Assembly: GCA_019912385.1 (NCBI GenBank)
Contig: JAIOIW010000080.1
Location: 60,330 to 124,329, forward strand
DNA from: Notoacmeibacter sp.
Lineage (GTDB): Bacteria > Pseudomonadota > Alphaproteobacteria > Rhizobiales > Rhizobiaceae
Reading direction: 5' to 3'
DNA length: 64,000 nt
The notes under the pieces were generated by a model. That model ran no database searches, was not told where the DNA came from, and worked only from the letters and a program-made list of their open reading frames with translations. Of this stretch, positions 45,325-61,159 are shown piece by piece. The position numbers were made by a program, and so were the translations under genes. How positions within the stretch are numbered: the stretch's first letter is position 1; every line of letters begins with the position of its first letter.

Positions 45325-45921
45325 ATGGCCGACAGGACCGAAACCACCGCACCCAACATCGACGGCAGCATCGACTGCCCCGTCCTGGTGACGGAGCGCC
45401 TCGTACTGCGCCCGCCACATGCCGACGACATCGAGGATCTGCTGGCGCTCGCCAACAATCGCCGTATCGCCGAGATGCTGGCGCGCATGCCGCATCCCTA
45501 TGGCCTTGTCGATGCGCTCGAATTCCTGGCGATGGCAGAGCAGCGCGCGACCGGATGCATCTATGCCGTGACGCTGGCGGAGACCGGCCGCTTCATCGGC
45601 TGTGCGGGGCTGGAAGACTGGCGCGGCACAGGCATGGAGATCGGCTACTGGCTGGGCGAACCTTACTGGGATCACGGCTACGCCACCGAGGTCGCGGGCG
45701 CCCTGGTCGACCTCGCTTTCCGGGCGACCGGCGTCGATGTGCTCAAGGCGTCCTGCCGCGCCGACAATCGCGCTTCGCGCCGGGTTCTGGAAAAGGCCGG
45801 CTTCACGCGAACCGGCGAGGGCGTGTTGCACTCGCGCATCGCGGGGCAATCCCCGTCCCTGCTGTTCGAACTCGACCGCGCGCGCTGGATCGCGCGGCTC
45901 CAGGCGGAGGCGGCCGCGTGA
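45325..45921 (+). CDS. GNAT-family N-acetyltransferase
   Basis: 198 aa, RimJ/RimL-like: TERLVLRPPHADDIEDLL, EIGYWLGEPYWDHGYATE, then ADNRASRRVLEKAGF. These form the acetyl-CoA fold. The acceptor (protein N-terminus or small molecule) is not predictable. It lies between rpmA and obgE, and is convergent with the EEP gene 5 nt away. Confidence 0.88.
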   Translation: MADRTETTAPNIDGSIDCPVLVTERLVLRPPHADDIEDLLALANNRRIAEMLARMPHPYGLVDALEFLAMAEQRATGCIYAVTLAETGRFIGCAGLEDWRGTGMEIGYWLGEPYWDHGYATEVAGALVDLAFRATGVDVLKASCRADNRASRRVLEKAGFTRTGEGVLHSRIAGQSPSLLFELDRARWIARLQAEAAA

Positions 45922-45926
45922 ACGGA

Positions 45927-47953
<2,027 letters not shown>

Positions 47954-47957
47954 TCCG

Positions 47958-49094
47958 ATGAGCCGCGTATCCCTGTCTTCCTACAAGCGCATCACCGTCA
48001 AGATCGGTTCCGCGCTTCTCGTCGACCGCGCTGCCGGGCTGAAACGCGACTGGTTGGCCTCGCTGGTGGCCGACATCGCCGCCTTGCGAAAATCCGGAAC
48101 CGAGGTGCTCGTCGTTTCCTCCGGGGCGATCGCGCTTGGCCGCACGATCCTCGGCCTTGGCCGCCGACGGCTGAAGCTGGAGGAGAGCCAGGCCGCTGCT
48201 GCGGCGGGCCAGATCGCACTCGCTCACGCCTGGTCCGAAGAGCTCGCGCGCCATTCCATCAAGTCCGGCCAGGTTCTGGTCACGCTCGGCGACACCGAGG
48301 AGCGCCGCCGCTACCTCAACGCGCGCGCCACCATCGGCACGCTGCTCAAGCTGGGCGCGGTGCCGGTCATCAACGAGAACGACACGGTCGCCACCTCCGA
48401 AATCCGCTACGGCGACAATGACCGGCTCGCCGCCCGCGTTGCCACCATGCTGGGCTCCGACCTGCTGGTGCTGCTGTCCGACGTCGACGGGCTCTATTCG
48501 GCCCCGCCGGCCGAGGCCGCCGATGCACGCTTCATTGCCGAAGTGGAGCGCATCACGCCCGAGATCGAGGCGATGGCAGGCGCCGCGGCCTCGGAATTGT
48601 CGCGCGGCGGAATGCGCACCAAGCTCGATGCCGGCAAGATCGCGACCAATGCGGGCGCCGCGATGATCATCGCCGCCGGATCGCGCGAGCACCCGCTGGC
48701 GGCGATCGACGCCGGCGAGCGCAGGACCCTGTTCAAACCGAGCCCGGCGCCGGTTTCCGGCTACAAGACCTGGATCGCCGGCAATCTTGAACCGGCTGGG
48801 CGGCTGGTCATCGATGACGGCGCGCTCAACGCGCTGCGCCAGGGCAAGTCGCTGCTGGCCGCCGGTGTCAGGCGCGTCGAGGGCCGGTTCTCGCGCGGCG
48901 ACACGGTGGCGGTGGTCGGCGAGGACGGCATCGAGGCCGCCCGCGGCTTGGTTGCCTACGATGCCGCCGATGCCGTAAGGATTGCCGGACTGAAGAGCGG
49001 CGATATCGAGAAGGTGCTCGGCTACGAGGCGCGCTCGGCCATGATTCACCGCGACGATCTGGTGATGACGGCCTGTCACGGCCGCACGCACTGA
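47958..49094 (+). CDS. proB: Glutamate 5-kinase
   Basis: 378 aa. Amino-acid kinase domain ([54 protein letters not shown]) plus a C-terminal PUA domain (about 275-370). It carries out the first step of proline synthesis. It begins 4 nt after the obgE stop. Confidence 0.96.
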   Translation: MSRVSLSSYKRITVKIGSALLVDRAAGLKRDWLASLVADIAALRKSGTEVLVVSSGAIALGRTILGLGRRRLKLEESQAAAAAGQIALAHAWSEELARHSIKSGQVLVTLGDTEERRRYLNARATIGTLLKLGAVPVINENDTVATSEIRYGDNDRLAARVATMLGSDLLVLLSDVDGLYSAPPAEAADARFIAEVERITPEIEAMAGAAASELSRGGMRTKLDAGKIATNAGAAMIIAAGSREHPLAAIDAGERRTLFKPSPAPVSGYKTWIAGNLEPAGRLVIDDGALNALRQGKSLLAAGVRRVEGRFSRGDTVAVVGEDGIEAARGLVAYDAADAVRIAGLKSGDIEKVLGYEARSAMIHRDDLVMTACHGRTH

Positions 49095-49111
49095 AATCGG
49101 GAGACAGAACC

Positions 49112-50392
49112 ATGCTCGACAAGACCAAGGCAGGCGACATCGCCGCGATCATGGCGGACATTGGCGCCAGGGCCCGCGCCGCCGCCGCCCCGCTCGCCAT
49201 TGCATCCAGCGAACGCAAGAGCGCCGCACTCGCAGCGATGGCCGACGCCATCGTGGCGGCGGAAGCCCCGATCCTCGACGCCAACGCAATCGACATGGCC
49301 GATGGCGAAAAGGCGGGCCTTTCGCCGGCCATGCTCGACCGCCTGAAGCTGACGCCCGACCGCATCCACGCCATGGCCGACGGTATCCGCGCCATCGCCG
49401 AACTCAAGGACCCTGTCGGCGAGGTCATCGCCGAATGGGACCGGCCCAACGGCCTGCATATCGAGCGCGTACGCACGCCGCTCGGCGTCATCGGCGTCAT
49501 CTACGAGAGCCGGCCCAATGTCACAGCCGACGCCGGCGCGCTGTGCCTGAAGGCCGGCAACGCGGTGATCCTGCGCGGCGGCTCGGATTCGGTAAACTCC
49601 TCGGGCGCCATCCATGCCTGCCTCGTGCATGGGCTGGAAGCGGCGGGCCTGCCCGCCGACGCCATCCAGCGCGTGCCGGTCACCGACCGCGCCGCTGTCG
49701 GCGAGATGCTGACCGGCCTTGGCGGCAATATCGACGTCATCATCCCGCGCGGCGGCAAGGGTCTTGTCGGTCGCGTCCAGGCCGAGGCGCGGGTTCCCGT
49801 CTTCGCGCATCTGGAAGGCATCTGCCACGTCTATGTCGACAAGTCGGCCGACCTCGCCATGGCCCGCGCCATCGTGTTGAATGCCAAGATGCGCCGCACC
49901 GGTATCTGCGGTTCCGCCGAGACGCTGCTGGTCGACCGCGCCTGCGCCGCGACCCATCTCGTGTCCATCCTGAAGGATCTGGCCGAAGCGGGTTGCGAGA
50001 TCCGCGGCGACGGCGATGTCGTCAAAGCCTTTCCGGCTGCGAAGCCGGCAACGCAAGAGGACTGGTCGACGGAATATCTCGACGCGATCATTTCGGTTGC
50101 TCTCGTCGACGGCATTTCGGGCGCTATCGGTCATATCAACCGCTATTCCTCGCACCACACAGAGGCGGTCATCGCCGAGGATGCGTCAGTGGTCGACCGC
50201 TTCTTCAACGAGATCGATTCGGCGATCCTGCTGCACAATGCCTCGACCCAGTTCGCCGATGGCGGCGAATTCGGCATGGGCGCGGAGATCGGCATCGCCA
50301 CGGGCAAGATGCACGCCCGCGGCCCGGTCGGCGTCGAGCAACTGACCTCGTTCAAGTACCGCGTCCGCGGCTCCGGCCAGACGCGGCCCTGA
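49112..50392 (+). CDS. proA: Gamma-glutamyl phosphate reductase
   Basis: 426 aa, aldehyde dehydrogenase fold: [39 protein letters not shown] and the catalytic cysteine in [13 protein letters not shown]. It uses NADPH to reduce glutamyl phosphate in proline synthesis, directly after proB. Its stop overlaps the nadD start (TGATG). Confidence 0.96.
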   Translation: MLDKTKAGDIAAIMADIGARARAAAAPLAIASSERKSAALAAMADAIVAAEAPILDANAIDMADGEKAGLSPAMLDRLKLTPDRIHAMADGIRAIAELKDPVGEVIAEWDRPNGLHIERVRTPLGVIGVIYESRPNVTADAGALCLKAGNAVILRGGSDSVNSSGAIHACLVHGLEAAGLPADAIQRVPVTDRAAVGEMLTGLGGNIDVIIPRGGKGLVGRVQAEARVPVFAHLEGICHVYVDKSADLAMARAIVLNAKMRRTGICGSAETLLVDRACAATHLVSILKDLAEAGCEIRGDGDVVKAFPAAKPATQEDWSTEYLDAIISVALVDGISGAIGHINRYSSHHTEAVIAEDASVVDRFFNEIDSAILLHNASTQFADGGEFGMGAEIGIATGKMHARGPVGVEQLTSFKYRVRGSGQTRP

Positions 50393-51030
50393 TGAACCCA
50401 GCCGCCCCCGCCGCTGGCGTGCCGCCGCATTATCTGCACATGCCGCATGCCGGCCGCGGCATGGCGGTCGGCCTGTTTGGCGGTTCGTTCAACCCGCCCC
50501 ATGCCGGCCATGCCCTCGTCGCCGAGATCGCGCTGCGCCGGTTGCGCCTCGATCAGCTGTGGTGGATCGTCACCCCCGGCAATCCGCTGAAGGACAATTC
50601 CGGCCTCGCGCCGCTGGCCGGGCGCCTGGCGGCCAGCGAGGCCGTCAAGCCCGGCCCGCGCGTCAAGGTCACCGCCTTCGAGGCCGCTCACAATGTGCGC
50701 TACACCGCCGACATGGTGGCGCTGGTGACGGCACGCAATCCGGGCGTCGACTTCGTATGGATCATGGGCGCCGACAATCTGCGCGACTTCCACCGCTGGC
50801 AGCGCTGGCGGGAAATCGCGGCAACCGTTCCGATCGCGGTGATCGACCGGCCGGGCGCGACGCTGTCCTTCCTGTCCTCGAAAATGGCCAAGGCCTTCGG
50901 CCACGCCCGCGTCGACGAGGACGACGCACCGCTGCTCGCGCGCATGCGCCCGCCCGCCTGGACCTTCATTCACGGCCCCCGCTCGTCGCTGTCGTCGACC
51001 GCATTGCGCAACGCGGCGAAGAAGTCCTGA
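50392..51030 (+). CDS. nadD: Nicotinate-nucleotide adenylyltransferase
   Basis: 212 aa. Nucleotidyltransferase motifs: GLFGGSFNPPHAGH, WIVTPGNPLK, WIMGADNL and RSSLSSTALR. It makes NaAD from NaMN in NAD synthesis. It has an N-terminal extension of about 25 residues compared with the core; an internal ATG at 50461 is an alternative start. Confidence 0.95.
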   Translation: MNPAAPAAGVPPHYLHMPHAGRGMAVGLFGGSFNPPHAGHALVAEIALRRLRLDQLWWIVTPGNPLKDNSGLAPLAGRLAASEAVKPGPRVKVTAFEAAHNVRYTADMVALVTARNPGVDFVWIMGADNLRDFHRWQRWREIAATVPIAVIDRPGATLSFLSSKMAKAFGHARVDEDDAPLLARMRPPAWTFIHGPRSSLSSTALRNAAKKS

Positions 51031-51191
51031 CCGGGCGCACGGTCCGGTTACGCGGCCGAAATGTTCTTTGTCTTGAAATTGAAGGGGAATGCTGCCTATC
51101 TATTGTGTGTGCCGGGCGAACCGGTACGAGCCGTTGTTCTTGTTGGAAAGGAAATACGCTGAGAACAGCAACAGAACGGAAGGCCGCCAGC

Positions 51192-51569
51192 GTGCCTTCT
51201 CAGGCAGATGCCAGCCGGGATCCCGGCACGCATCTTGCGCTCCAGATGGTCCTTGCCTCGCTAGAGGATTCGAAGGCCGAAGATATTGTCTCCATTGACA
51301 TTCAGGGAAAATCGAGCCTGGCCGACTACATGGTTGTCGCCTCGGGCCGGTCGCATCGCCATGTCGCGGCGGTGGCCGATCACCTGTTGCGCGCGCTCAA
51401 GGATGCCGGCCTCGGCAATGCGCGCGTGGAAGGTCTTTCGGGCGCTGACTGGGTGTTGATTGATTCGGGTGACATCATCATCCACATCTTCCGCCCCGAA
51501 GTCCGCGAATTCTACAACCTCGAAAAAATGTGGCAGGCTCCGGACCTCGGCGAAGGAACCGTCCACTGA
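51192..51569 (+). CDS. rsfS: Ribosome silencing factor RsfS
   Basis: 125 aa from the GTG at 51192. RsfS/DUF143 core: LEDSKAEDIVSIDIQGKSS, ADYMVVASGRSHRHV, GADWVLIDSGDIIIHIF. It binds L14 and prevents subunit joining in starvation. No in-frame ATG exists near the start. An in-frame CTG at 51159 has AAGGAA at ideal spacing and could be the true, unusual initiation codon. The long gap from nadD (about 160 nt) has no other feature. Confidence 0.92.
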   Translation: MPSQADASRDPGTHLALQMVLASLEDSKAEDIVSIDIQGKSSLADYMVVASGRSHRHVAAVADHLLRALKDAGLGNARVEGLSGADWVLIDSGDIIIHIFRPEVREFYNLEKMWQAPDLGEGTVH

Positions 51570-51609
51570 AACGCGGCCTCCCCGCGCGGGAGTGACCGGG
51601 GACGCGGAC

Positions 51610-52092
51610 ATGAAACTGGCGATCCATGCTGTGGGCCGGATGAAGGTCGGCCCCGAGAGCGATCTTGCGCAGCGCTATCTCGACCGCCTGTCGAAGGCGG
51701 GCCCCGCCGTGGGGCTGGAATTCGCCGGCGTGACGGAAAACGCCGAAAGCCGGGCGCGGACGCCCGCCCAGCGCAAGCGCGAGGAATCGGTCAGGCTCGA
51801 GGCAATGCTCGGCGACGGCGCTGCCCTCGTCCTTCTCGACGAACGCGGCAGCAATATCGGCTCTGGCGATTTCGCGCGGCGCCTGGCCGCAATCCGCGAC
51901 GGTGGGACGGCACGGGTGGTCTTCGCGCTTGGCGGACCCGATGGCCACGACGAGGCCCTGCGCTCGAAGGCCGCGCTCGTCCTGTCCTTCGGAAAATTGA
52001 CCTGGCCGCACCAGATTGCCCGCATCATGCTGGCCGAACAGCTTTATCGCGCCGCGACGATCCTGGCCGGGCACCCCTACCACCGCGAATGA
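51610..52092 (+). CDS. rlmH: 23S rRNA pseudouridine-1915 N3-methyltransferase RlmH
   Basis: 160 aa, SPOUT fold: MKLAIHAVGRMKVGPE, LVLLDERGSNIGSGDFA, FALGGPDGHDE and the C-terminal WPHQIARIMLAEQLYRA. Full length. Starts 40 nt after rsfS. Confidence 0.96.
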   Translation: MKLAIHAVGRMKVGPESDLAQRYLDRLSKAGPAVGLEFAGVTENAESRARTPAQRKREESVRLEAMLGDGAALVLLDERGSNIGSGDFARRLAAIRDGGTARVVFALGGPDGHDEALRSKAALVLSFGKLTWPHQIARIMLAEQLYRAATILAGHPYHRE

Positions 52093-52151
52093 GGCGCCGG
52101 CGGTCCGGCATGGTTGATGTTTCATTAAAATCCGCGCACTAAGCTCGGGGC

Positions 52152-53480
52152 ATGATACAGCGTGCTATCGCAAGGATTCGCTTCGACATCGCCATGGTCG
52201 TCCCTGTGGCCGTGCTGGCGTTGTCCGTGCTTGCGGCAGCGCAACCCGTCGATCCCTCCGAACTGGAAATCCGGCGCGAGGAGGTCAGGCGCCAATACGA
52301 GGATATCGCGCGCGAGATAGCCGTTTCGCAGGAACGCCGCGATCGCCTCGCCGGCGAGGTCGCGAGCCTTAAAAAGGATATGTCGACGATCACGGCGGCT
52401 CTGATCCAGGCCGCCAAGACCGAAAAGAAACTAGCCGAGGACATCGGCAACATCGAATCGCGCCTTGTCGACCTCAAGACGCAGCAGGACGGCATCCGCG
52501 AATCGCTGCAGGGGCGGCGCGCCGTACTGACCGAGGTCCTGGCGGCGCTGCAGCGCATGGGCCTCAATCCGCCGCCGGCCATACTCGTGGCACCCGAGGA
52601 CGCCCTGTCGTCGGTGCGTAGCGCGATCCTTCTTGGCGCGGTCGTGCCCGAACTGCGCGCCGAGACCGAGATCCTCGTTACCGACCTTGCCGAGTTGCAT
52701 CGTGTAACGACGTCCATCCTGGCCGAGCGCGACCGGCTGAAGCAGACGGTCGCGGAGCAGGTCACCGAGCGCGAGCGCCTCGACCTTCTCGTGGCCGAAA
52801 AGAAGGCGCTGAGGGCGCGCACCGAGAGCGAGATCGAGGCCGAGCGTGTCAAGGTCGAGCAACTGGCCGGGCGCGCCACCAGACTGCAGGACCTGATTAC
52901 ATCACTCGAAAGTGAAATCGACGAGGTGCGGGCGGCAGTCGAGGCAAAGCGCGAGGAGGAAGCCCGGTTCGCCCGCCTGCGCGATACCGAGCAGGTCATT
53001 CCCGAGAGCCACCGCCTGGATGCGTCTTTACCCTTCGACGCCTTGAAAAAGCGTCTTGTTCTGCCGGTTTACGGCCAGTTCGTCCGGCGGTTCGGCGAGA
53101 TGGACGCCAGCGGAATCCACGCCACGGGTGACACCGTTCAAACACAATCCGGCGCTATCGTCACCGCGCCTGCTGACGGGATTGTTCTCTTTGCCGGGCG
53201 CTTCCGTTCTTACGGCCAACTCTTGATACTTGATGCCGGCGGCGGGTATCATATTGTATTGGCTGGAATGGGAAATTTATCCGTCGCCCAGGGCCAGAAC
53301 GTGCTCGCGGGAGAGCCGGTGGGCGCAATGGGAGAAAAGCGGGTCGCGAGCGCAGTCACGTTGGGCGATCCCTCGGAGCAGCCGGAACTCTTCATCGAGT
53401 TCCGCAAGGACAAGAAACCTGTCGATCCCGCCCAATGGTGGGTGGATCGGCGATCCGGAAGGACTGGGAATGATTCGTAA
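52152..53480 (+). CDS. envC: Murein hydrolase activator EnvC-like protein
   Basis: 442 aa. Signal/anchor helix (about 14-32), a long coiled coil (about 35-275), then a LytM/M23-like domain (about 300-430). The zinc ligands of active M23 peptidases are missing: the HxxxD region reads IHATGDTVQTQ and the HxH region reads GYHIVLAG. It is therefore expected to activate amidases during cell separation and not to cut peptidoglycan itself. Overlaps ctpA by 11 nt. Confidence 0.9.
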   Translation: MIQRAIARIRFDIAMVVPVAVLALSVLAAAQPVDPSELEIRREEVRRQYEDIAREIAVSQERRDRLAGEVASLKKDMSTITAALIQAAKTEKKLAEDIGNIESRLVDLKTQQDGIRESLQGRRAVLTEVLAALQRMGLNPPPAILVAPEDALSSVRSAILLGAVVPELRAETEILVTDLAELHRVTTSILAERDRLKQTVAEQVTERERLDLLVAEKKALRARTESEIEAERVKVEQLAGRATRLQDLITSLESEIDEVRAAVEAKREEEARFARLRDTEQVIPESHRLDASLPFDALKKRLVLPVYGQFVRRFGEMDASGIHATGDTVQTQSGAIVTAPADGIVLFAGRFRSYGQLLILDAGGGYHIVLAGMGNLSVAQGQNVLAGEPVGAMGEKRVASAVTLGDPSEQPELFIEFRKDKKPVDPAQWWVDRRSGRTGNDS

Positions 53481-54795
53481 GTTGTCGCTGCTGTTTGCAG
53501 GCGCTCTGATGGGCGCCACCGCGGTTGGTCTGGTCTATGGGCCGCCGTCTTCCCCGGCCAATGCAGCCGGATCGGAAACCTATCGCCAGCTGGCGATCTT
53601 CGGCGATATCTTCGAGCGCGTGCGTGCCCAGTACGTCACGCCGCCGGACGAGAAGGCGCTGGTGGAATCCGCCATCAACGGCATGCTGGTGTCGCTCGAT
53701 CCGCATTCCTCCTATCTCAATGCGGAAGCCGCCAAGGACATGCGGGTCCAGACCAAGGGCGAATTCGGCGGCCTTGGCATCGAAGTCACGATGGAGAACG
53801 ACCTGGTCAAGGTGATCACGCCGATCGACGACACCCCGGCGATGCGCGCCGGCGTGCTGGCGGGCGACCTGATTTCCGAGATCGATGGCGAGGAAGTGCG
53901 CGGCCTCACCCTCGAGCAGGCGGTCGACCGTATGCGCGGCGCGGTCAATACGCCCATCGAGCTGACCATCCTGCGCGAAGGCGCCGACAGACCGATGAAG
54001 ATCACCATCGTTCGCGACATCATCAAGGTCAAGGCCGTCAAGTACCGCGTCGAGAAGGATGTCGGCTACCTGAAGATCACGTCTTTCACCGAACAGACCT
54101 TCGACGACCTGAGCACCGCGATAAAGGACATCAGGTCCAAGATTCCCGGGGACCAGTTGAAGGGCTACGTGCTCGATCTGAGGCTCAATCCCGGCGGCTT
54201 GCTCGATCAGGCGATCAGTGTCAGCGACGCCTTCCTGGAGAATGGCGAGATCGTCTCGACGCGCGGCCGCGAAGAGCGCGATATCCAGCGCTTCTCGGCC
54301 AATCCCGGCGACGATACAGGCGGCAAGCCGATCATCGTGCTGATCAATGGCGGCTCGGCAAGTGCCTCCGAGATCGTTGCCGGTGCTTTGCAGGACCGCC
54401 GGCGTGCGACTGTTCTCGGCACCCAGTCCTTCGGCAAGGGTTCGGTGCAGACGATCATCCCGCTCCAGGACAGTGCCGCCTTGCGCCTGACCACGGCACT
54501 GTACTACACGCCGGCCGGCCGCTCGATCCAGGGCAAGGGCATCACGCCGGATATCAGGGTCGAGGAGCCGCTGCCCGACGAGCTGAAAGGACGTGACCTG
54601 ACGCGCGGCGAGTCCGATCTGCGCGGCCACATCAAGGGCCAGGAGGAGGACGATAACGGTTCGGGCTCCATCGCCTATGTCCCGCCGGATCCCAAGGACG
54701 ACGTGCAGTTCAATTACGCCCTGTCGTTGCTGCGCGGCGAAAAGACCGACCCGGCCTTCCCGCCAAACCCGGACAAGGCCGTCCTCAATCAGTAG
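53470..54795 (+). CDS. ctpA: C-terminal processing peptidase (S41 family)
   Basis: 441 aa with a signal peptide. PDZ domain (about 85-165, GLGIEVTMENDLVKVI) and S41 protease core with the catalytic serine in NGGSASASEIVAGAL and lysine in GTQSFGKGSVQT. It trims periplasmic proteins and is often paired with EnvC in alphaproteobacteria. An acidic tail follows the core. Confidence 0.94.
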   Translation: MIRKLSLLFAGALMGATAVGLVYGPPSSPANAAGSETYRQLAIFGDIFERVRAQYVTPPDEKALVESAINGMLVSLDPHSSYLNAEAAKDMRVQTKGEFGGLGIEVTMENDLVKVITPIDDTPAMRAGVLAGDLISEIDGEEVRGLTLEQAVDRMRGAVNTPIELTILREGADRPMKITIVRDIIKVKAVKYRVEKDVGYLKITSFTEQTFDDLSTAIKDIRSKIPGDQLKGYVLDLRLNPGGLLDQAISVSDAFLENGEIVSTRGREERDIQRFSANPGDDTGGKPIIVLINGGSASASEIVAGALQDRRRATVLGTQSFGKGSVQTIIPLQDSAALRLTTALYYTPAGRSIQGKGITPDIRVEEPLPDELKGRDLTRGESDLRGHIKGQEEDDNGSGSIAYVPPDPKDDVQFNYALSLLRGEKTDPAFPPNPDKAVLNQ

Positions 54796-54863
54796 CGCGT
54801 CGGCCGGCCCCGCCCCGCGGGGCCGGACTGATCGTCCCAATTCCGAGCGGTACGCGACCACTG

Positions 54864-56060
54864 ATGAACGACACCGACGGATACCGCGGCAACCGCACGA
54901 TCGATCGCCCCCTCGGGCAGAATACGATACCCCAGCGCAAGACCCGTATTGCGCTTTCGCGCGGCGTGCTGGCGTCTGCCGCGATGGTTGCACTCGTGGT
55001 CGGCGCGTCCGGCTATCTCGCGTTGCGCGACCAGCCGTTCCGCATGGTGACGGTGGAACTGCCTGCAGCGGCAGAACCGCCGGCGGCAACCGGAGATTCC
55101 GGCACCAGCACCGCGCCCGAACCCCGCCATCCGGCCGGAAGTCCCGCGATCATCACTGTCGTGCCCGACGACAGCGCCGCTGTCGGCGACACGGCGCCGG
55201 CCGTCTCGTCTCCCGGTGTCATCGTCATCCGCGATCCCTCGGCATTGCAGCAGAACCCGCGCACCGCCCACTTGCCGGACCGCGCCCTGATCGAACAATC
55301 CGATTTCGGCCCCCTTCCCGTCCGCGGCTCTGACGGGCGGCGGCCGTTCGATGTCTATGCCCGCCCCTGGTCCGGCACCCGCGGCGCGCGCGTCGCCATC
55401 GTCATCGGCGGCCTCGGCCTGTCGCAGACGGGAACCCAGGCAGCGATAGCTAAACTGCCCGAGGAGGTCACGCTCGGCTTCGCTCCGCAGGGCAACAGCC
55501 TCGGCCGCTGGATGGCTGAGGCCCGCCGCGCCGGCCACGAGGTCGTTCTCCAGGTGCCCTTCGAGCCGTTCGACTACCCCCGCGTCAGTCCCGGCCGCAA
55601 CACGCTGACGGTCGATGCGTCGCCGGCAGAGAACCTGCGCGACCTGCACGCCTCGATGGGTCGCATGACCAACTATACGGGCATCATGAATTACATGGGC
55701 GCGCGCTTTCTCGCCGACAGCGCGGCGATGAAACCGGTGATCGCCGACCTTGCGAAGCGCGGCGTGATGTTTATCGATGACGGTTCTTCCGCCCGCTCGA
55801 CCGCCGGCGATCTTGCCGCCGCCAACCGCGTCCCGTTCGTCGCCGGCGACCTGATCCTCGATTCCACGCCGGACCGCGGCGATATCCTGAAGAAACTCGA
55901 TCAACTGGAGGCGACGGCGCGCGCGCGCGGCTTCGCGATCGGTTCGGGCAGTGCGTTCGACGTCACGGTCGATGCCGTCGCGGGCTGGGTCGCGGAAGCC
56001 AAGAAGCGCGGCATCGAGATCGTCGCGGTATCCGCCTTGGCGGCCGATCCCGAGAAGTAA
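54864..56060 (+). CDS. Divergent polysaccharide deacetylase family protein
   Basis: 398 aa. Cytoplasmic N-terminus, one membrane helix (about 35-53), a Pro/Ala-rich linker and a C-terminal domain of the YibQ/DUF610 type: [40 protein letters not shown] and GARFLADS. The fold is that of NodB-type deacetylases. It follows ctpA in the usual Hyphomicrobiales order. Likely acts in the periplasm on envelope polysaccharide; activity unproven. Confidence 0.88.
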   Translation: MNDTDGYRGNRTIDRPLGQNTIPQRKTRIALSRGVLASAAMVALVVGASGYLALRDQPFRMVTVELPAAAEPPAATGDSGTSTAPEPRHPAGSPAIITVVPDDSAAVGDTAPAVSSPGVIVIRDPSALQQNPRTAHLPDRALIEQSDFGPLPVRGSDGRRPFDVYARPWSGTRGARVAIVIGGLGLSQTGTQAAIAKLPEEVTLGFAPQGNSLGRWMAEARRAGHEVVLQVPFEPFDYPRVSPGRNTLTVDASPAENLRDLHASMGRMTNYTGIMNYMGARFLADSAAMKPVIADLAKRGVMFIDDGSSARSTAGDLAAANRVPFVAGDLILDSTPDRGDILKKLDQLEATARARGFAIGSGSAFDVTVDAVAGWVAEAKKRGIEIVAVSALAADPEK

Positions 56061-56071
56061 AAGAGGCACCG

Positions 56072-56602
56072 TTGGGCAGGAAAAAACACGTCAAGGCGGC
56101 CGAGTTGCCCTACCGGCCTTGCGTCGGCGTCATGGTGCTCGACAACGAAGGACGGGTCTGGGCCGGCCGCCGCATCGCCAAATCCGACAGCGAGATGGCC
56201 GCCGCCGCACATCTTTGGCAGATGCCGCAGGGCGGCATCGACAAGGGCGAGGACGCGCTTGCGGCCGCCAGGCGCGAGCTTTGGGAGGAAACCGGCATGC
56301 GCTCGGTCTCGCTGATCGAGGAAGCCCCCGGCTGGATCACCTACGACCTGCCGGAGGAACTGGTCGGCATCGCCCTGAAGGGCAAGTATCGCGGCCAGAA
56401 GCAGCGCTGGTTCGCCTTCCGTTTCGAGGGCGACGAGAACGAGATCGCCATCGACCCGCCGCCAGGCGGCAACCATGCCGAGTTCGACGCATGGGCCTGG
56501 AAGGACATGGCCGAACTGCCCGACCTGATCGTGCCGTTCAAACGCAAGGTCTACGAAGAAGTCGTCGCGGCCTTCGCCCATCTGGCCGGCGCAAAGGCCT
56601 GA
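56072..56602 (+). CDS. rppH: RNA pyrophosphohydrolase (Nudix)
   Basis: 176 aa. TTG start at 56072 with AAGAGG at good spacing; the next ATG falls inside the conserved YRPCVGVMV strand, so TTG is required. The Nudix box is [20 protein letters not shown] plus TG. Removes pyrophosphate from 5' ends of RNA or hydrolyses dinucleoside polyphosphates. Ends the obgE to rppH block. Confidence 0.93.
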   Translation: MGRKKHVKAAELPYRPCVGVMVLDNEGRVWAGRRIAKSDSEMAAAAHLWQMPQGGIDKGEDALAAARRELWEETGMRSVSLIEEAPGWITYDLPEELVGIALKGKYRGQKQRWFAFRFEGDENEIAIDPPPGGNHAEFDAWAWKDMAELPDLIVPFKRKVYEEVVAAFAHLAGAKA

Positions 56603-56641
56603 GACCGGTCCGAATTCCGGGATCCGTACCAACCGACAAAA

Positions 56642-56659
56642 ACGGGCCCGAAGGCCCGT
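56642..56659. terminator. Bidirectional terminator between rppH and atpC
   Basis: ACGGGCC-CGAA-GGCCCGT followed by TCGGAATTTTT on the plus strand and preceded by AAAA, which gives a T-run on the minus strand. It serves both converging operons. Confidence 0.88.
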
Positions 56660-56687
56660 TCGGAATTTTTCCCAAAGACACCCGCGC

Positions 56688-57089
56688 TCAGGCGGCCAGC
56701 GCCGCCTGCAGGGTGGTCAGCTGGTCGAGATATTCCTGCGTACGCTGCCTGCTGTCGTCGTCGTGGGCGTCGGCCAGGTCTTCGCGTGCTTCCTGGATCC
56801 GGCGCGCCACGTCGTCGCGGTCGATCTCGTCGACCCTGGTCGCGGCTTCCGCCAGCACTGTGCAGCCATCCGGCGTGACGTCGCAGAATCCGCCGAAGAT
56901 GACATAGCGCTGGGAAGCACCGCCGGAATTGACGGTCACGACGCCGGGACGGATCGAGGTCATCAGCGGCGTATGCTGGGCGAGAACCGTGAACTCGCCG
57001 TCAGTGCCGGGAATGATGGCCGATTCGATCTCTTCGGAAACGAGCAGCCGTTCCGGCGACACCAGTTCGAACTTGAAGGGTTGAGCCAT
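56688..57089 (-). CDS. atpC: F1F0 ATP synthase epsilon subunit
   Basis: 133 aa: beta-sandwich (FELVSPERLLVSEEIESAI, GTDGEFTVLAQHTPL) and C-terminal helices that regulate rotation. Last gene of the atp operon, 66 nt after atpD. Confidence 0.96.
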   Translation of the reverse strand: MAQPFKFELVSPERLLVSEEIESAIIPGTDGEFTVLAQHTPLMTSIRPGVVTVNSGGASQRYVIFGGFCDVTPDGCTVLAEAATRVDEIDRDDVARRIQEAREDLADAHDDDSRQRTQEYLDQLTTLQAALAA

Positions 57090-57155
57090 GATGCCTTACC
57101 AGGTGTGCCCGGTGCCGGGATGCCGATTGCATCCCGGGTTCCCGGTTCATGAAAA

Positions 57156-58718
<1,563 letters not shown>

Positions 58719-58735
58719 TTACCTTCTTTGAGCCT

Positions 58736-59611
58736 CTAGAGCGCTTCGGCGCCCGAAATGATTTCGATGAGTTCCTTGGTGATCTGCGCCTGACGCTGGC
58801 GGTTGTAGCTCATCGTCAGCTTGTCGATCATTTCGCCCGCATTGCGCGTGGCATTGTCCATCGCCGACATCTTGGCACCCATCTCGCCCGCCACGTTCTC
58901 CAGCAGCGCACGGAAGATCTGGACGGATATGTTGCGCGGGATCAGGGTCTTGAGGATTTCGGCTGCGCCCGGTTCGTATTCGTAGGTCGCTTCGCCGGCC
59001 GATTTCGCCTCTTCGCCCGGCGCAGCCGGAATGAGCTGCTGGGCGGTCGGGATCTGGCTGATGACCGACTTGAACTCCGAGTAGATCAGCGTCGCAACGT
59101 CGAACTGCCCGTCCTCGAACAGGGCGATGACCTTGCGGCCGATGGCATCGGCATTGGCGAAACCGAGCTGCTTGACTTCGCGCAGGTCGACACGGTCAAT
59201 GATCAGCTTGTCGTATTCGCGGCGAAGCGCGTCATAGCCCTTCTTGCCGACGCAGATGATCTTCACCGTCTTGCCGTCGGCCTGGAGCCTGCGGATGTTC
59301 TCGCGGGCGAGCCGGGCGATCTGGGCGTTGAAACCGCCGCACAGACCGCGCTCGGCCGTGCATACGATAAGCAGGTGCGTCTCTTCCCTGCCGGTGCCGT
59401 TCATCAGGGCCGGCGTGTCGGCACCCTCGCCGACCACCGAGGCGATATTGGCCAGAACCGCGCCCATGCGCTGCGAATAGGGCCGCGCGGCCTCCGCCGC
59501 TTCCTGCGCGCGGCGCAGTTTGGCGGCGGCGACCATCTGCATCGCCTTGGTAATCTTCTGCGTCGCCTTGACCGAGGCAATGCGAACGCGGAGGTCTTTC
59601 AAAGAGGCCAT
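58736..59611 (-). CDS. atpG: F1F0 ATP synthase gamma subunit
   Basis: 291 aa. Conserved termini [20 protein letters not shown] and the C-terminal [20 protein letters not shown] form the rotating coiled coil. It lies between atpA and atpD with short gaps (18 and 23 nt). Confidence 0.97.
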   Translation of the reverse strand: MASLKDLRVRIASVKATQKITKAMQMVAAAKLRRAQEAAEAARPYSQRMGAVLANIASVVGEGADTPALMNGTGREETHLLIVCTAERGLCGGFNAQIARLARENIRRLQADGKTVKIICVGKKGYDALRREYDKLIIDRVDLREVKQLGFANADAIGRKVIALFEDGQFDVATLIYSEFKSVISQIPTAQQLIPAAPGEEAKSAGEATYEYEPGAAEILKTLIPRNISVQIFRALLENVAGEMGAKMSAMDNATRNAGEMIDKLTMSYNRQRQAQITKELIEIISGAEAL

Positions 59612-59629
59612 GTCGCTTCCCGTCGATCC

Positions 59630-61158
<1,529 letters not shown>

Positions 61159-61159
<1 letters not shown>

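Noticed and set aside
52152..53480. An active M23 endopeptidase
   Set aside because: Both zinc-ligand motifs are degenerate; it is better described as an EnvC-type activator.
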